Shown piece after piece: positions 1 to 6,943 of a stretch of DNA of 10,467 bases (its first letter is position 1; each line of letters begins with the position of its first letter). Made by a program: the position numbers and the translations under genes. The stretch comes from an uncultured Hymenobacter sp. (GTDB lineage Bacteria > Bacteroidota > Bacteroidia > Cytophagales > Hymenobacteraceae). The notes under the pieces were generated by a model. That model did no database searches. It saw only the letters and a list, made by a program, of their open reading frames with translations, and was not told the origin of the DNA. Location of the stretch: NCBI GenBank assembly GCA_937871705.1, contig CALMOO010000152.1, positions 1-10,467 of the forward strand, read 5' to 3'.

Positions 1-675
1 GTTGGCTACTTCTTCGGTGATGCCGCGGCGGCCCATGGGCACTCCTTCCACGGTTTGTTTCTCCATTTCGGCGGTCATGGGGCCGGTTTCCTTATGCGTC
101 CAGGCTGTGTCGATGGGGCCCGGACCCACGCAGTTAGCCCGCACGCCATACTTGGCTTGCTCCGACGCGATGCCCTTCGTAAAAGCATGGTTGAAGCCCT
201 TGGTGCCGCCGTAGGGCGTGTTCATGGGCTCGCCCATGTGGCCCGCTTCCGAGCCAGCTGTTACGATGTTGCCGCGCGTCTTTTTCAGTTCGGGCAGCGC
301 CGCCCGGCTCATGTAGAAGGTCGTGTAGATGTTGTTTTTAATCATGTACTCAAACGCCTCAGGTGGGTACTTATCCAGCTCGGTAGCCGCCGGAAAAGCA
401 GCGGCATTATTTATCAAAATATCAAGCTGCCCAAAGCTGCCGATGGCAGTTTGCACGCAAGCTTCGGCTACAGCTTGGCTCGATATATCACCCTCGAAGG
501 CTACGGCCCGGCCACCGGCGGCAGTTATTTCTTGCACCACCGCCTGCACGGGGTCTTCGGGCAAGCCGGCCACAACCACGGCAGCGCCTTCTTTCGCGAA
601 TTTTTTGGCAATGGCCTCGCCAATACCCGAGCCGCCGCCAGTAACGATGGCTACTTTGCTTTGCAGTCTGTTCAT
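1..675 (-). CDS. SDR-family short-chain dehydrogenase/reductase, C-terminus cut by window edge
   Basis: An NAD(P)-dependent oxidoreductase of the classical short-chain dehydrogenase family, read on the minus strand from the ATG at 675-673. The 225 visible codons are open to the left edge, so roughly the last 25-40 residues of a usual 250-residue protein are missing. The Rossmann glycine motif TGGGSGIG is at residues 12-19, NNAA at 89-92, and the structural Asn in KNNIY near 114-115. The catalytic set is Ser142, Tyr155 and Lys159 (YGGTK), with Ser and Tyr 13 residues apart as usual. PGPIDT at 185-190 is the family's loop after the sixth strand. No basic residue follows the second strand (VVVAGLPED), which leans towards NAD over NADP; this is inference. 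The substrate cannot be read from sequence. It is divergent from the acetyltransferase gene, and I see no clear promoter box in the shared gap. Confidence 0.93.
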   Translation of the reverse strand, partial: MNRLQSKVAIVTGGGSGIGEAIAKKFAKEGAAVVVAGLPEDPVQAVVQEITAAGGRAVAFEGDISSQAVAEACVQTAIGSFGQLDILINNAAAFPAATELDKYPPEAFEYMIKNNIYTTFYMSRAALPELKKTRGNIVTAGSEAGHMGEPMNTPYGGTKGFNHAFTKGIASEQAKYGVRANCVGPGPIDTAWTHKETGPMTAEMEKQTVEGVPMGRRGITEEVAN

Positions 676-736
676 AGTAAATAGAAGAAAAAGTGAGGGA
701 GTCTTTCTTCTTTTACCAATTAGCGGCTCGTGGGGT

Positions 737-744
737 TATCTTTC
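737..744 (+). promoter_or_regulatory. Weak candidate -7 box for the GNAT gene
   Basis: TATCTTTC matches the Bacteroidetes -7 consensus TAnnTTTG at 7 of 8 positions and lies 24 bases before the ATG at 769. No TTG -33 element sits at the expected spacing of about 20 bases, so support is weak. If it is real, it argues against the upstream GTG at 730 as the start codon. Confidence 0.3.
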
Positions 745-768
745 GGCATGCCAGCCGCCCCGTCCATC

Positions 769-1338
769 ATGGGCTTGAAGCCCTTTGTGCTCGAAACCGC
801 TCGCCTACGATTGCGCCCTTACCAAGCGGACGACGCAGCAGACTTCTTTGCGGTGCTTGACCAAAGTCGCGAGCGGCTTCAGGCATCCTTTCCCGACCGC
901 TTGCGGGCGGTGCCAACCTTGGCGGCGGCCGGCGCACAGCTAGCATCCTTCGCCGACGACTGGCGTACCGGGCGTTTTTACGTGTTCGGAATATGGCACT
1001 TAGTAAGCCAAAGCTACCTTGGCGACATCTGCCTGATGCCGCAGCGCGCCGGGCAGGCCGAAATCGGCTATTACCTAGCGCCAACCGCCGAAGGTTACGG
1101 CTACGCCCGCGAGGCGCTGGCTGCTATCATACAGTTTGGGTTTGAGCAAGTAGGCGTGGAGCGCTTGCTCATCCGGTGCTTTGCTGATAACGCCAGGGGG
1201 CAACAAGTGGCACAAGCACAAGGCTTTTGCCTGCAGGAACCAGAAATTCTACCAGATTCCCTACCCCGGTTCCGATTCAATTTTTGGGATAGCCGCCCGC
1301 GGCTGCCCGATATCCTGCACTTTGTGCGTACCAAGTAA
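769..1338 (+). CDS. GNAT-family N-acetyltransferase (RimJ/RimL-like)
   Basis: Predicted acetyl-CoA-dependent N-acetyltransferase of 189 residues, the usual size for the RimJ/RimL-type GNAT group. It opens with FVLETARLRLRPY, the standard first strand of this group. The acetyl-CoA binding region follows at about 98-115 (AEIGYYLAPTAEGYGYAREAL), where GYGYA takes the place of the common GKGYA. The next conserved block is NARGQQVAQAQGF (141-153), where the usual Ser of N-x-x-S is Gly. The C-terminus (RPRLPDILHFVR) fits the last strand. The acceptor could be a ribosomal protein, another protein or a small amine; the sequence does not say. I chose ATG 769 because the motif then starts about 8 residues in. 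An in-frame GTG at 730 and ATG at 748 are alternatives, but both overlap or abut the candidate promoter. Its stop is 17 bases from the stop of the convergent next gene. Confidence 0.85.
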   Translation: MGLKPFVLETARLRLRPYQADDAADFFAVLDQSRERLQASFPDRLRAVPTLAAAGAQLASFADDWRTGRFYVFGIWHLVSQSYLGDICLMPQRAGQAEIGYYLAPTAEGYGYAREALAAIIQFGFEQVGVERLLIRCFADNARGQQVAQAQGFCLQEPEILPDSLPRFRFNFWDSRPRLPDILHFVRTK

Positions 1339-1355
1339 GTAACGCATACGGACGG

Positions 1356-2576
1356 CTACTGCCCTACCCGCACGCGCTGTCCGAGGTTGCCGAGCAGCCA
1401 TTCCTGCCGGAAGTTAAGGTACACGCCAAACGAGAAATCCAGTAGTTTGGCGTTGAAATCATAGACCGGCTCGACGCGCACAGTCACGGCGGCAGCGTCG
1501 CTGATGCGAAAGTCGCGCAGCAGCCGCACGATGAGCAGTTGGCGCTCGGGGTCTGTAAAAGTTGGGTCGGACACCGTAGAGGAAACCGATTGGTAATAAG
1601 TGCCGCCCAGCGGCGCATAAAACTGGTGGCCGCGCCAGTAGCTCAGCATCAGGTCGGCATAGCGCGTTTCGAGCGTGCCGTTGAGGTAGAGGCCACTGCC
1701 AGCGTGGTAAGGCAGCTGAAAAACAAATGAATGGTCGTCGTAAAGCAGGCCATAGGAATTTAGCCGCACGGCCTGCACTACCCCCCCCCGCAGTGGCAAC
1801 CGAGCTACTACCCCCGTCGCGTAGTTGAATAGCGTCTGGAGCGGCTTATCTAGTGTGTCAATCTGCCCGCCGTGGTGCTGCGCCGTGAACTGGAAGGGTA
1901 TCGATACCTGCAGCTTGCTATTTTCCCCAGTCAAGCGAAAGCTGCTGCTCATGCCACCGGCTATCTCTTCCTGATAGTTGCTATATCTATATTGCTGCCG
2001 CAGCCAGTCGACCCATACATCCACAAAAACGCGCTTCGTATTGAGCCGATATTGCAAGCCTTCTTCTAATGGCTTTAGTATTACACGCTCAAAATTGAAC
2101 AGCGGCTCTATATAGTTGTGATTGAGGTGCGGCCGGATGTTGCCGAAGACGAACTGGCTGCTACCGTGCGTCCAGGTAGCGCGGTAGGTGGGGCGCACTT
2201 GTTGCAGCTGCGGGTTGCCAAAGTCCTTCCAGAGAAATAAGCCTGCTTCGAGCCGTAGGTCTTTGGTGGGGTAGTAAACCAGTTGCGGATTCAACTGACT
2301 GCCAAACAGCGTGTAACCGTCAGATATCTTGTTGAAATATTCGTTATCTTTGAAGAAGGTAAAGGAGCTAAGCGAGAGGCGCAGGTCACCCCCTTGTGGA
2401 GCTGCTTGGAGTTCTGCCTCATCTAAGTCAGTTGAAGCTTGTTGCTCGGTAGTAGCCGTGCGGCTGCGTCCGGGCTCGGGCGAAGTGAATGCCCGATTAT
2501 CTAGCTGTGCCTGCGCCTTGCCAGCCATAAATAGCACAGTGCCAAGGCATCCCAAAAATTTTAGAAATTTCCCCAT
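1356..2576 (-). CDS. Exported protein of unknown function, probable outer-membrane beta-barrel
   Basis: A 406-residue protein that I do not recognise as a named family. It begins with a clear Sec signal peptide: positive residues (MGKFLKF), a hydrophobic core (LGCLGTVLFMAG) and an AQA|Q cleavage site after residue 23. A Cys at residue 10 lies inside the hydrophobic core and is not a lipobox. After a Ser/Thr/Gln-rich linker to about residue 65, the protein consists of short alternating stretches rich in Tyr, Phe, Arg and Leu (for example DLRLEAGLFLWKDFG, SQFVFGNIRPHL, VFVDVWVDWLRQQYRYS, LLDFSFGVYLNFRQEWL). This is typical of transmembrane beta strands in Bacteroidetes outer-membrane proteins. 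No TonB box, plug domain or catalytic motif is visible. A run of nine C at 1781-1789 (G on the coding strand) is in frame (GGVV). It stands alone, divergent from recA and convergent with the GNAT gene. Barrel topology is inference. Confidence 0.8.
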   Translation of the reverse strand: MGKFLKFLGCLGTVLFMAGKAQAQLDNRAFTSPEPGRSRTATTEQQASTDLDEAELQAAPQGGDLRLSLSSFTFFKDNEYFNKISDGYTLFGSQLNPQLVYYPTKDLRLEAGLFLWKDFGNPQLQQVRPTYRATWTHGSSQFVFGNIRPHLNHNYIEPLFNFERVILKPLEEGLQYRLNTKRVFVDVWVDWLRQQYRYSNYQEEIAGGMSSSFRLTGENSKLQVSIPFQFTAQHHGGQIDTLDKPLQTLFNYATGVVARLPLRGGVVQAVRLNSYGLLYDDHSFVFQLPYHAGSGLYLNGTLETRYADLMLSYWRGHQFYAPLGGTYYQSVSSTVSDPTFTDPERQLLIVRLLRDFRISDAAAVTVRVEPVYDFNAKLLDFSFGVYLNFRQEWLLGNLGQRVRVGQ

Positions 2577-2650
2577 ATATTTCCCCTTCGAGCGGCACGA
2601 AACCCAGGGGTGCTGTGTTAGAAAAAGCCGCCCGCAAACAGCCAGATTAC

Positions 2651-2672
2651 GGTTTCAAACCCGCTATATTTG
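2651..2672 (+). promoter_or_regulatory. recA promoter: -7 box with adjacent palindrome
   Basis: TATATTTG at 2665-2672 is an exact match to the Bacteroidetes -7 consensus TAnnTTTG, 69 bases before the recA ATG. An 11-base inverted repeat, GGTTT-C-AAACC (2651-2661), ends three bases upstream of it, in the spacer between -33 and -7 where a repressor could block polymerase. No TTG -33 element is present at about 20 bases upstream. The promoter call is reasonable; the operator role is a guess. Confidence 0.55.
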
Positions 2673-2741
2673 GGAGCTGCGTGCGGCTGCTTACCCAGTA
2701 AAAGCACCAAACCTAACTACTTTTTCCCTAATTTCCCCGAC

Positions 2742-3833
2742 ATGGCAGTTGCAACTGACAAAGCCGAGAAAAACGCTCCCGCTAACCCCGCCGCTGAGAA
2801 AGCCAAAGCGCTTCAGCTCACGATGGATAAGCTGGACAAAGCCTTCGGCAAAGGCACCGTGATGAAGCTTTCGGACCAGAAGGTGGTCGACATTCCGGCT
2901 ATCAGCACGGGCTCGCTCTCGCTGGACATCGCCCTCGGCGTGGGTGGCTTGCCCCGTGGCCGCGTGATTGAGATTTACGGCCCGGAGTCGAGCGGTAAGA
3001 CGACCCTGACGCTGCACGCCATTGCTGAAGCGCAAAAAGCTGGTGGCATGGCAGCCTTCATCGACGCTGAGCACGCCTTCGACCCAATCTATGCCCAGAA
3101 ATTGGGTATTGACACCAAAAACCTGCTCATCTCGCAGCCCGATAACGGCGAGCAAGCCTTGGAGATTGCCGACCAGCTTATCAGCTCGGGCGCTATCGAT
3201 ATTATTGTTATTGACTCGGTAGCGGCCCTTGTGCCCAAAGGCGAACTTGAAGGCGACATGGGCGACTCGAAAGTGGGCCTGCACGCCCGCCTAATGAGCC
3301 AGGCGCTGCGCAAGCTCACCGGCACCATCAATAAGACGGGCTGCTGCTGTATTTTCATCAACCAGTTGCGCGAGAAAATCGGCGTAATGTTCGGCTCGCC
3401 CGAAACGACGACCGGTGGTAACGCCCTGAAATTCTACGCTTCGGTACGCCTCGACATTCGTCGTATCGGCCAAATCAAGGAAGACAAGGACAACGTGACC
3501 GGCAACCGCACCAAAGTAAAAGTGGTGAAGAACAAGGTAGCGCCGCCCTTCAAAGTAGTTGAGTTCGACATCATCTACGGCCAAGGCATCTCGAAAGTAG
3601 GTGAAATCGTAGACTTGGGCGTCGACATGGGCATCATTGCCAAGTCGGGCTCGTGGTTCAGCTACGGCGACAGCAAGATTGGCCAAGGCCGCGAAGCTGT
3701 AAAAACGCTGCTACTCGACAACCCTGAGCTAGCCGACCAGATTGAAGCCAAAATCCGCACCTTGGCAAAAGGTGACACCGATGTTATTCCGGTTGACATG
3801 AGCGGTCCTGAGGACGGCGATGACACGCTGTAA
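2742..3833 (+). CDS. recA: Recombinase RecA
   Basis: RecA, the ATP-dependent DNA strand-exchange protein of homologous recombination, acting in the cytoplasm; in SOS-competent bacteria it is also the co-protease for LexA cleavage. The 363-residue length is normal. Walker A is GPESSGKT at 80-87, the catalytic Glu is E110 (DAEHA), and Walker B is IIVID at 154-158, all offset about 14 residues from E. coli by an Ala/Lys-rich N-terminal extension. The L2/DNA-binding region INQLREKIGVMFGSPETTTGGNALKFYAS is intact and includes the conserved NQ. No intein or frameshift is present. The acidic C-terminal tail (GPEDGDDTL) is short. I chose ATG 2742: the reading frame continues upstream, but those codons overlap the promoter and encode nothing RecA-like. 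The gene is monocistronic, with an upstream -7 box and a strong terminator 25 bases after the stop. Confidence 0.98.
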   Translation: MAVATDKAEKNAPANPAAEKAKALQLTMDKLDKAFGKGTVMKLSDQKVVDIPAISTGSLSLDIALGVGGLPRGRVIEIYGPESSGKTTLTLHAIAEAQKAGGMAAFIDAEHAFDPIYAQKLGIDTKNLLISQPDNGEQALEIADQLISSGAIDIIVIDSVAALVPKGELEGDMGDSKVGLHARLMSQALRKLTGTINKTGCCCIFINQLREKIGVMFGSPETTTGGNALKFYASVRLDIRRIGQIKEDKDNVTGNRTKVKVVKNKVAPPFKVVEFDIIYGQGISKVGEIVDLGVDMGIIAKSGSWFSYGDSKIGQGREAVKTLLLDNPELADQIEAKIRTLAKGDTDVIPVDMSGPEDGDDTL

Positions 3834-3858
3834 GCTACCAGCTTAACTCTTATTTTAG

Positions 3859-3890
3859 AAAAGCCCGCTGCCACTTAGCAGCGGGCTTTT
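3859..3890 (+). terminator. Intrinsic terminator of recA
   Basis: A perfect 13-bp stem, AAAAGCCCGCTGC (3859-3871) and its complement (3878-3890), encloses a 6-base loop. The right arm ends in four T followed by GTGTTT. The flanking A and T runs would let it work in both directions, but only recA reads into it here. Confidence 0.93.
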
Positions 3891-3911
3891 GTGTTTAGGG
3901 CATCAGCCGAA

Positions 3912-3993
3912 CTAAGGGGGGTAGGGCCACCCGTATTGTACTTTAAAGGACAAAGAAGCTGGCTTGTCTATGACGCACGCCTACCCCCCTTAG
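3912..3993. repeat. Perfect 14-bp inverted repeat with 54-bp spacer
   Basis: The left arm CTAAGGGGGGTAGG (3912-3925) is exactly complementary to the right arm CCTACCCCCCTTAG (3980-3993), with 54 bases between them. Both arms carry the CTACCCC/GGGGTAG word that recurs through the window. The right arm overlaps a candidate -7 box (3991-3998). The spacer has no open frame worth naming; it contains an 8-base palindrome, CTTTAAAG (3941-3948). The pair could be a REP-like element, the ends of a small defunct mobile element, or a long-range RNA stem. The rest of the 3834-4105 gap holds only the recA terminator and the promoter boxes. Confidence 0.75.
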
Positions 3994-4041
3994 CTTTGCC
4001 AAACGCTCATTCTGCTTTGCCTTTGGCGGCCCCTACTTTTG
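3991..4041 (+). promoter_or_regulatory. Two candidate -7 boxes upstream of the DUF3108 gene
   Basis: TAGCTTTG (3991-3998) and TACTTTTG (4034-4041) both match TAnnTTTG exactly. The second lies 64 bases before the ATG at 4106, similar to the spacing seen for recA, rluA-like and rplM genes in this window, and is the likelier one. The first overlaps the right arm of the 14-bp inverted repeat. Neither has a TTG at the ideal -33 position. Confidence 0.5.
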
Positions 4042-4105
4042 TCGTGGCATTCTGTTTGCAATTATTTCGTAGTTATTGTTTTCCCGTTATCCCGTTATTT
4101 CAACT

Positions 4106-4927
4106 ATGACCCGCCGCTGGCTACTGTGTCTTCCTTTTTTGCTAGTCTGCACGGCTTGGGCGCAGCCCCTAGGCACTGCCGAACCCGTGCGGGTGTGGCC
4201 CAATCCCAGTTTTCGGGCCGGCGAAACGATACGCTATAAGGTGCATTATGGGCTAATAAACGCCGCTGAGGCGGTGGTCGAAACGTCGGGCTCGCTCGAG
4301 CGGGTGGCCGAGCGCCCCTGCTACCGCGCCACAGTGAGCGGCCACACCACGGGCTCGTTCGATTTTTTTCTGCACATTCACGACCAGTGGCGCTCCTTTA
4401 TTGATACGACCAGTATTCTGCCCCTGCGCGCTACTCGCGACATTACGGAGAAAGGCTATCATAAGAAGGAAACCGTTGATTTTGACCACCTGCGCGACCT
4501 GGCCGACGTGCAGGTACATGACCGGGAAACTCCAACCCGCACCACCTACAAGATTCCTAATAATGCGCAGGAGCTGGTGAGCGGCTTCTACTACCTACGC
4601 ACGCTGCACTACGAGCACATGAAGCCAGGCGATGTTATTAAAATGCCTGGCTTTTTCGACGAATCGACTTTTAATCTGGAAGTTACCTTCAAAGGCCACG
4701 AAGTAGTCGAAACCAAGGCCGGTACAATTCGGGTACTAAAGCTGGTGCCGAAGATGCCGAAGAACAAGATATTTCAGGGCGAGGATGCTATCAAAGTCTA
4801 CCTCTCCGATGACCGCAACAAAATACCGGTGCTATTTCAAGCCGAGCTGTTTGTGGGCTCTGTGAAGGTAGACATGTACAAATACGATGGCCTGAAGAGT
4901 AAACTCAACATGGTTAGTGCACAGTAG
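4106..4927 (+). CDS. DUF3108 domain-containing exported protein
   Basis: A secreted protein of 273 residues carrying a DUF3108-type domain over nearly its whole mature length. The signal peptide is MTRRWLLCLPFLLVCTAWA, with cleavage before Gln20. The Cys at residue 15 is not in a good lipobox, so a soluble periplasmic location is more likely than a lipoprotein. The domain opening FRAGETIRYKVHYGLINAAEAVVE is characteristic (GE-x-x-x-Y followed by a repeated strand pattern), and VETKAGTIRVLKLVPKMP and IKVYLSDDRNKIPVLFQAEL match its later beta strands. DUF3108 proteins are predicted to be beta-rich; their biochemical role is not established to my knowledge. ATG 4106 is preferred to an in-frame TTG at 4076 because the signal peptide begins there with RR. 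It lies 91 bases ahead of the two-component regulator, but a separate -7 box in between suggests separate transcription. Confidence 0.88.
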   Translation: MTRRWLLCLPFLLVCTAWAQPLGTAEPVRVWPNPSFRAGETIRYKVHYGLINAAEAVVETSGSLERVAERPCYRATVSGHTTGSFDFFLHIHDQWRSFIDTTSILPLRATRDITEKGYHKKETVDFDHLRDLADVQVHDRETPTRTTYKIPNNAQELVSGFYYLRTLHYEHMKPGDVIKMPGFFDESTFNLEVTFKGHEVVETKAGTIRVLKLVPKMPKNKIFQGEDAIKVYLSDDRNKIPVLFQAELFVGSVKVDMYKYDGLKSKLNMVSAQ

Positions 4928-4974
4928 CTGAGTCGCATCACATAAACGTAACATACGGCCTGGGGTGGGGCTGG

Positions 4975-4982
4975 TACTTTTG
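4975..4982 (+). promoter_or_regulatory. -7 box for the response regulator gene
   Basis: TACTTTTG is an exact match to TAnnTTTG, 47 bases after the stop of the DUF3108 gene. No TTG is seen 20 bases upstream. Its position means an in-frame GTG at 4965 cannot be the start if this promoter is used. Confidence 0.55.
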
Positions 4983-5018
4983 CAGCGCGAAAGCCATTCT
5001 CCCTTTTGCACCGTTGTT

Positions 5019-5738
5019 GTGGCTGCTACCGTCAATTCAAAGTCAGGGTCAATAAAGGCTGTTTCCTACAAAATTCTTGTGGTGGACGACGACCCCGACA
5101 TCGTTGAGCTACTCGAGTTCAATCTCAAGAAGGAAGGCTACCTCACGGCCTCGGCCGGCGATGGGCGCCAAGCCTTGGCCATCGCCGCCGATTTTGGCCC
5201 CGACATCATCCTGCTCGACGTAATGATGCCCCACCTCGATGGCATCGCTACCTGCCGCCTGCTGCGCGAGCAGCCTCGCTTCAAGGACACCTACATCATG
5301 GTGCTGACGGCGCGCTCCGAGGAGTTCTCAGAAGTGGCCGCTTTTGAGGCTGGCGCCGACGATTTTATTGCTAAGCCCATCAAGCCCCGGGCGTTGCTGA
5401 GCCGCTTGGCTGCCGTGGTGCGCCGCGACCAAGACCCCCATGCCGGGGTAGAAGCTATTGACATCAACGGCTTACGCATCGACCGCACAGGCTTCGCGGT
5501 GTACCAGGATGGCAAGAAAATCACGTTGCCCAAAAAGGAATTTGAACTGCTAGCTTTCCTGGCAGCGGCGCCGCACAAGGTGTTCAGCCGTGACGAGCTG
5601 CTGCAAAATATCTGGGGAAACGACGTGTTTGTGCTGGCTCGCACCGTGGACGTGCACGTGCGCAAAGTGCGCGAAAAAGTAGGCGACCACCATATCCAAA
5701 CCATCAAGGGGGTAGGCTATAAGTTTAACGCCGATTAA
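5019..5738 (+). CDS. Response regulator transcription factor, OmpR/PhoB class
   Basis: A two-component DNA-binding regulator of about 239 residues. The receiver domain has the acidic cluster DDD at 23-25, phospho-acceptor Asp67 in LLDVMMP, the switch Thr97 in VLTAR and Lys119 in AKPIKP. The C-terminal winged helix (about 145-239) is a complete OmpR/PhoB type: LPKKEFELLAFL, VFSRDELLQNIWG, ARTVDVHVRKVREKVG and the terminal hairpin IQTIKGVGYKF. The phosphoryl donor is most likely the kinase encoded 104 bases downstream. The start is uncertain: no ATG lies in frame, or in any forward frame, between the -7 box and the receiver. GTG 5019 is the nearest standard start; GTG 4965 precedes the promoter. 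An ATA at 5052, giving IKAVSYKILVVDDD, would match the usual short N-terminus of the family. Confidence 0.93.
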   Translation: MAATVNSKSGSIKAVSYKILVVDDDPDIVELLEFNLKKEGYLTASAGDGRQALAIAADFGPDIILLDVMMPHLDGIATCRLLREQPRFKDTYIMVLTARSEEFSEVAAFEAGADDFIAKPIKPRALLSRLAAVVRRDQDPHAGVEAIDINGLRIDRTGFAVYQDGKKITLPKKEFELLAFLAAAPHKVFSRDELLQNIWGNDVFVLARTVDVHVRKVREKVGDHHIQTIKGVGYKFNAD

Positions 5739-5825
5739 ACCCAACAATGCGCGAAATGCAGAAATATAATTAATTTGAAAATATCCTTGTTCAGCAGCGA
5801 CGTTTTTAATTTTTCATCTTTCTAC

Positions 5826-5837
5826 ATTGCGCGCAAT
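5826..5837. repeat. 12-bp perfect palindrome just before the kinase start codon
   Basis: ATTGCGCGCAAT is self-complementary and ends five bases before the ATG at 5843. A related 12-mer, ACAATGCGCGAA (5744-5755), sits at the start of the same gap and matches the region around the palindrome (5824 onward) at 10 of 12 bases. It could be an operator or could hide the translation start in the mRNA. The rest of this 104-base gap is AT-rich and shows no exact -7 box. Confidence 0.45.
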
Positions 5838-5842
5838 CCTTT

Positions 5843-6943
5843 ATGAATCTCTCTTCCCGCACCATTGCTATCCTAATTGCGCTGCTGGTGGCGGGAGTGC
5901 TTACCACGTTTGCGTACGTGATGCCGGGCTTGCCCGTGCGCGAGGCTTTCCTAGCGGGTGGCGTTACGGTGGCTGCCTGCTTTCTGCTAGTGTACCTGTC
6001 GTTTGAGGCATTGATTTTTCGAGAAATCAATGGCATCTATACTGGGCTGGAGCACATTAAGCGCAAAGAATTTAAGAAACTAAGCAACAAGTTCTTGTTT
6101 CGGCCAGAGCCGCTCAAGCGCCTGCGCGACGAGATACTGGATACGGCTGAGCGCCGCCAGCAGGAATTTGATGAGCTGAAGCGACTGCAAGTGCTGCGCC
6201 GCGAGTTTCTGGCCGACGTGTCGCACGAGCTGAAAACGCCGCTCTTTGCCGCTCAGGGCTTCGTACACACCATTCTGGACGAAGAAGAGGACGGCGAAGA
6301 AGGCATGGACCCCGCCACTCGGCGCAAGTTTCTGCAAAAAGCCGCCGCCAGCCTCGATGCCCTCGACACCTTGGTGCAGGACCTTGTCACCATTTCGCAG
6401 CTAGAGAAGGGGGTAGTGCGCATGCGCCGCCAGCGCTTCGACCTTGTGGAGCTGATTGAAGAAATTTTCGAGCTGCTCGAGCAGCAAGCCCGCCAGCGTG
6501 GGGCCACCTTGGCACTGTTTCCGCCGCATTTATCTGCCACTGGCCTACCCGTAGTGGCCGACCGCAACCGCATCCGCCAGGTACTTGTCAACCTGATTGA
6601 CAACGCGTTGAAGTACGGCCGGGAGGTGGGTGGCCAAGTAGTAGTATCGCTGGCAACGGGGCGCGAGGGAGTACGCATTGCGGTGCGCGACAACGGGGCT
6701 GGTATCGCGCCTGAGCATCAGGGGCGCATTTTCGAGCGGTTCTACCGCATCGAGAAAAGCCGCTCGCGAGCGGCGGGCGGCTCGGGGCTGGGCTTGGCTA
6801 TCAGCAAGCATATTGTGGAAGCGCATAAGTCAAGCATTCGCATTCACAGCGTGGTGGGCGAGGGCACCACTATGGAGTTTAAGCTACCCCGCCCCAAGCA
6901 CGCGCCCCCGGTGCAGGTTCGCCCGGTGGGGCCGCGCGGCTAA
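5843..6943 (+). CDS. Membrane sensor histidine kinase, PhoR-like
   Basis: A 366-residue transmembrane histidine kinase, the likely partner of the regulator upstream. Two N-terminal helices (about 7-27 and 36-59) are separated by only some eight residues, so there is no periplasmic sensor domain. A short charged linker, possibly coiled coil (about 60-118), leads to the dimerisation and phosphotransfer domain with the H box REFLADVSHELKTPL, phospho-His128. The ATPase domain has the N box DNALKYG (Asn254), DNGAGI (283-288), the F box RIFERFYRIEKSRSR (295-309) and GGSGLGLAI (312-320). All catalytic residues are present. The H box and following FVHTILD segment resemble PhoR/KinA-type kinases of Bacteroidetes. 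The C-terminal 15 residues are Pro/Arg-rich and not part of the domain. It probably shares a transcript with the regulator. The signal sensed is unknown. Confidence 0.94.
   Translation: MNLSSRTIAILIALLVAGVLTTFAYVMPGLPVREAFLAGGVTVAACFLLVYLSFEALIFREINGIYTGLEHIKRKEFKKLSNKFLFRPEPLKRLRDEILDTAERRQQEFDELKRLQVLRREFLADVSHELKTPLFAAQGFVHTILDEEEDGEEGMDPATRRKFLQKAAASLDALDTLVQDLVTISQLEKGVVRMRRQRFDLVELIEEIFELLEQQARQRGATLALFPPHLSATGLPVVADRNRIRQVLVNLIDNALKYGREVGGQVVVSLATGREGVRIAVRDNGAGIAPEHQGRIFERFYRIEKSRSRAAGGSGLGLAISKHIVEAHKSSIRIHSVVGEGTTMEFKLPRPKHAPPVQVRPVGPRG

Noticed and set aside
55..684. Long plus-strand open frame opposite the SDR gene
   Set aside because: It is the exact antisense of the SDR reading frame, whose conserved motifs are all on the minus strand; the plus-strand product has no recognisable features.
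1325..1346. TGCGT/ACGCA inverted repeat at the end of the GNAT gene as a shared terminator
   Set aside because: Only five bp with a long loop and no T tract on either strand.
2691..3284. Long minus-strand open frames inside recA (also 3291-3686)
   Set aside because: They are antisense shadows of the recA codons, caused by GC-rich third positions; they lack family motifs.
3834..4105. Small RNA or tRNA gene in the gap after recA
   Set aside because: No cloverleaf or known RNA signature was seen; the inverted repeat and promoters explain the visible structure.
3891..4109. Small plus-strand open frame (72 codons) in the recA-DUF3108 gap
   Set aside because: Composition is unlike a protein, and it covers the terminator edge, inverted repeat and promoter boxes.
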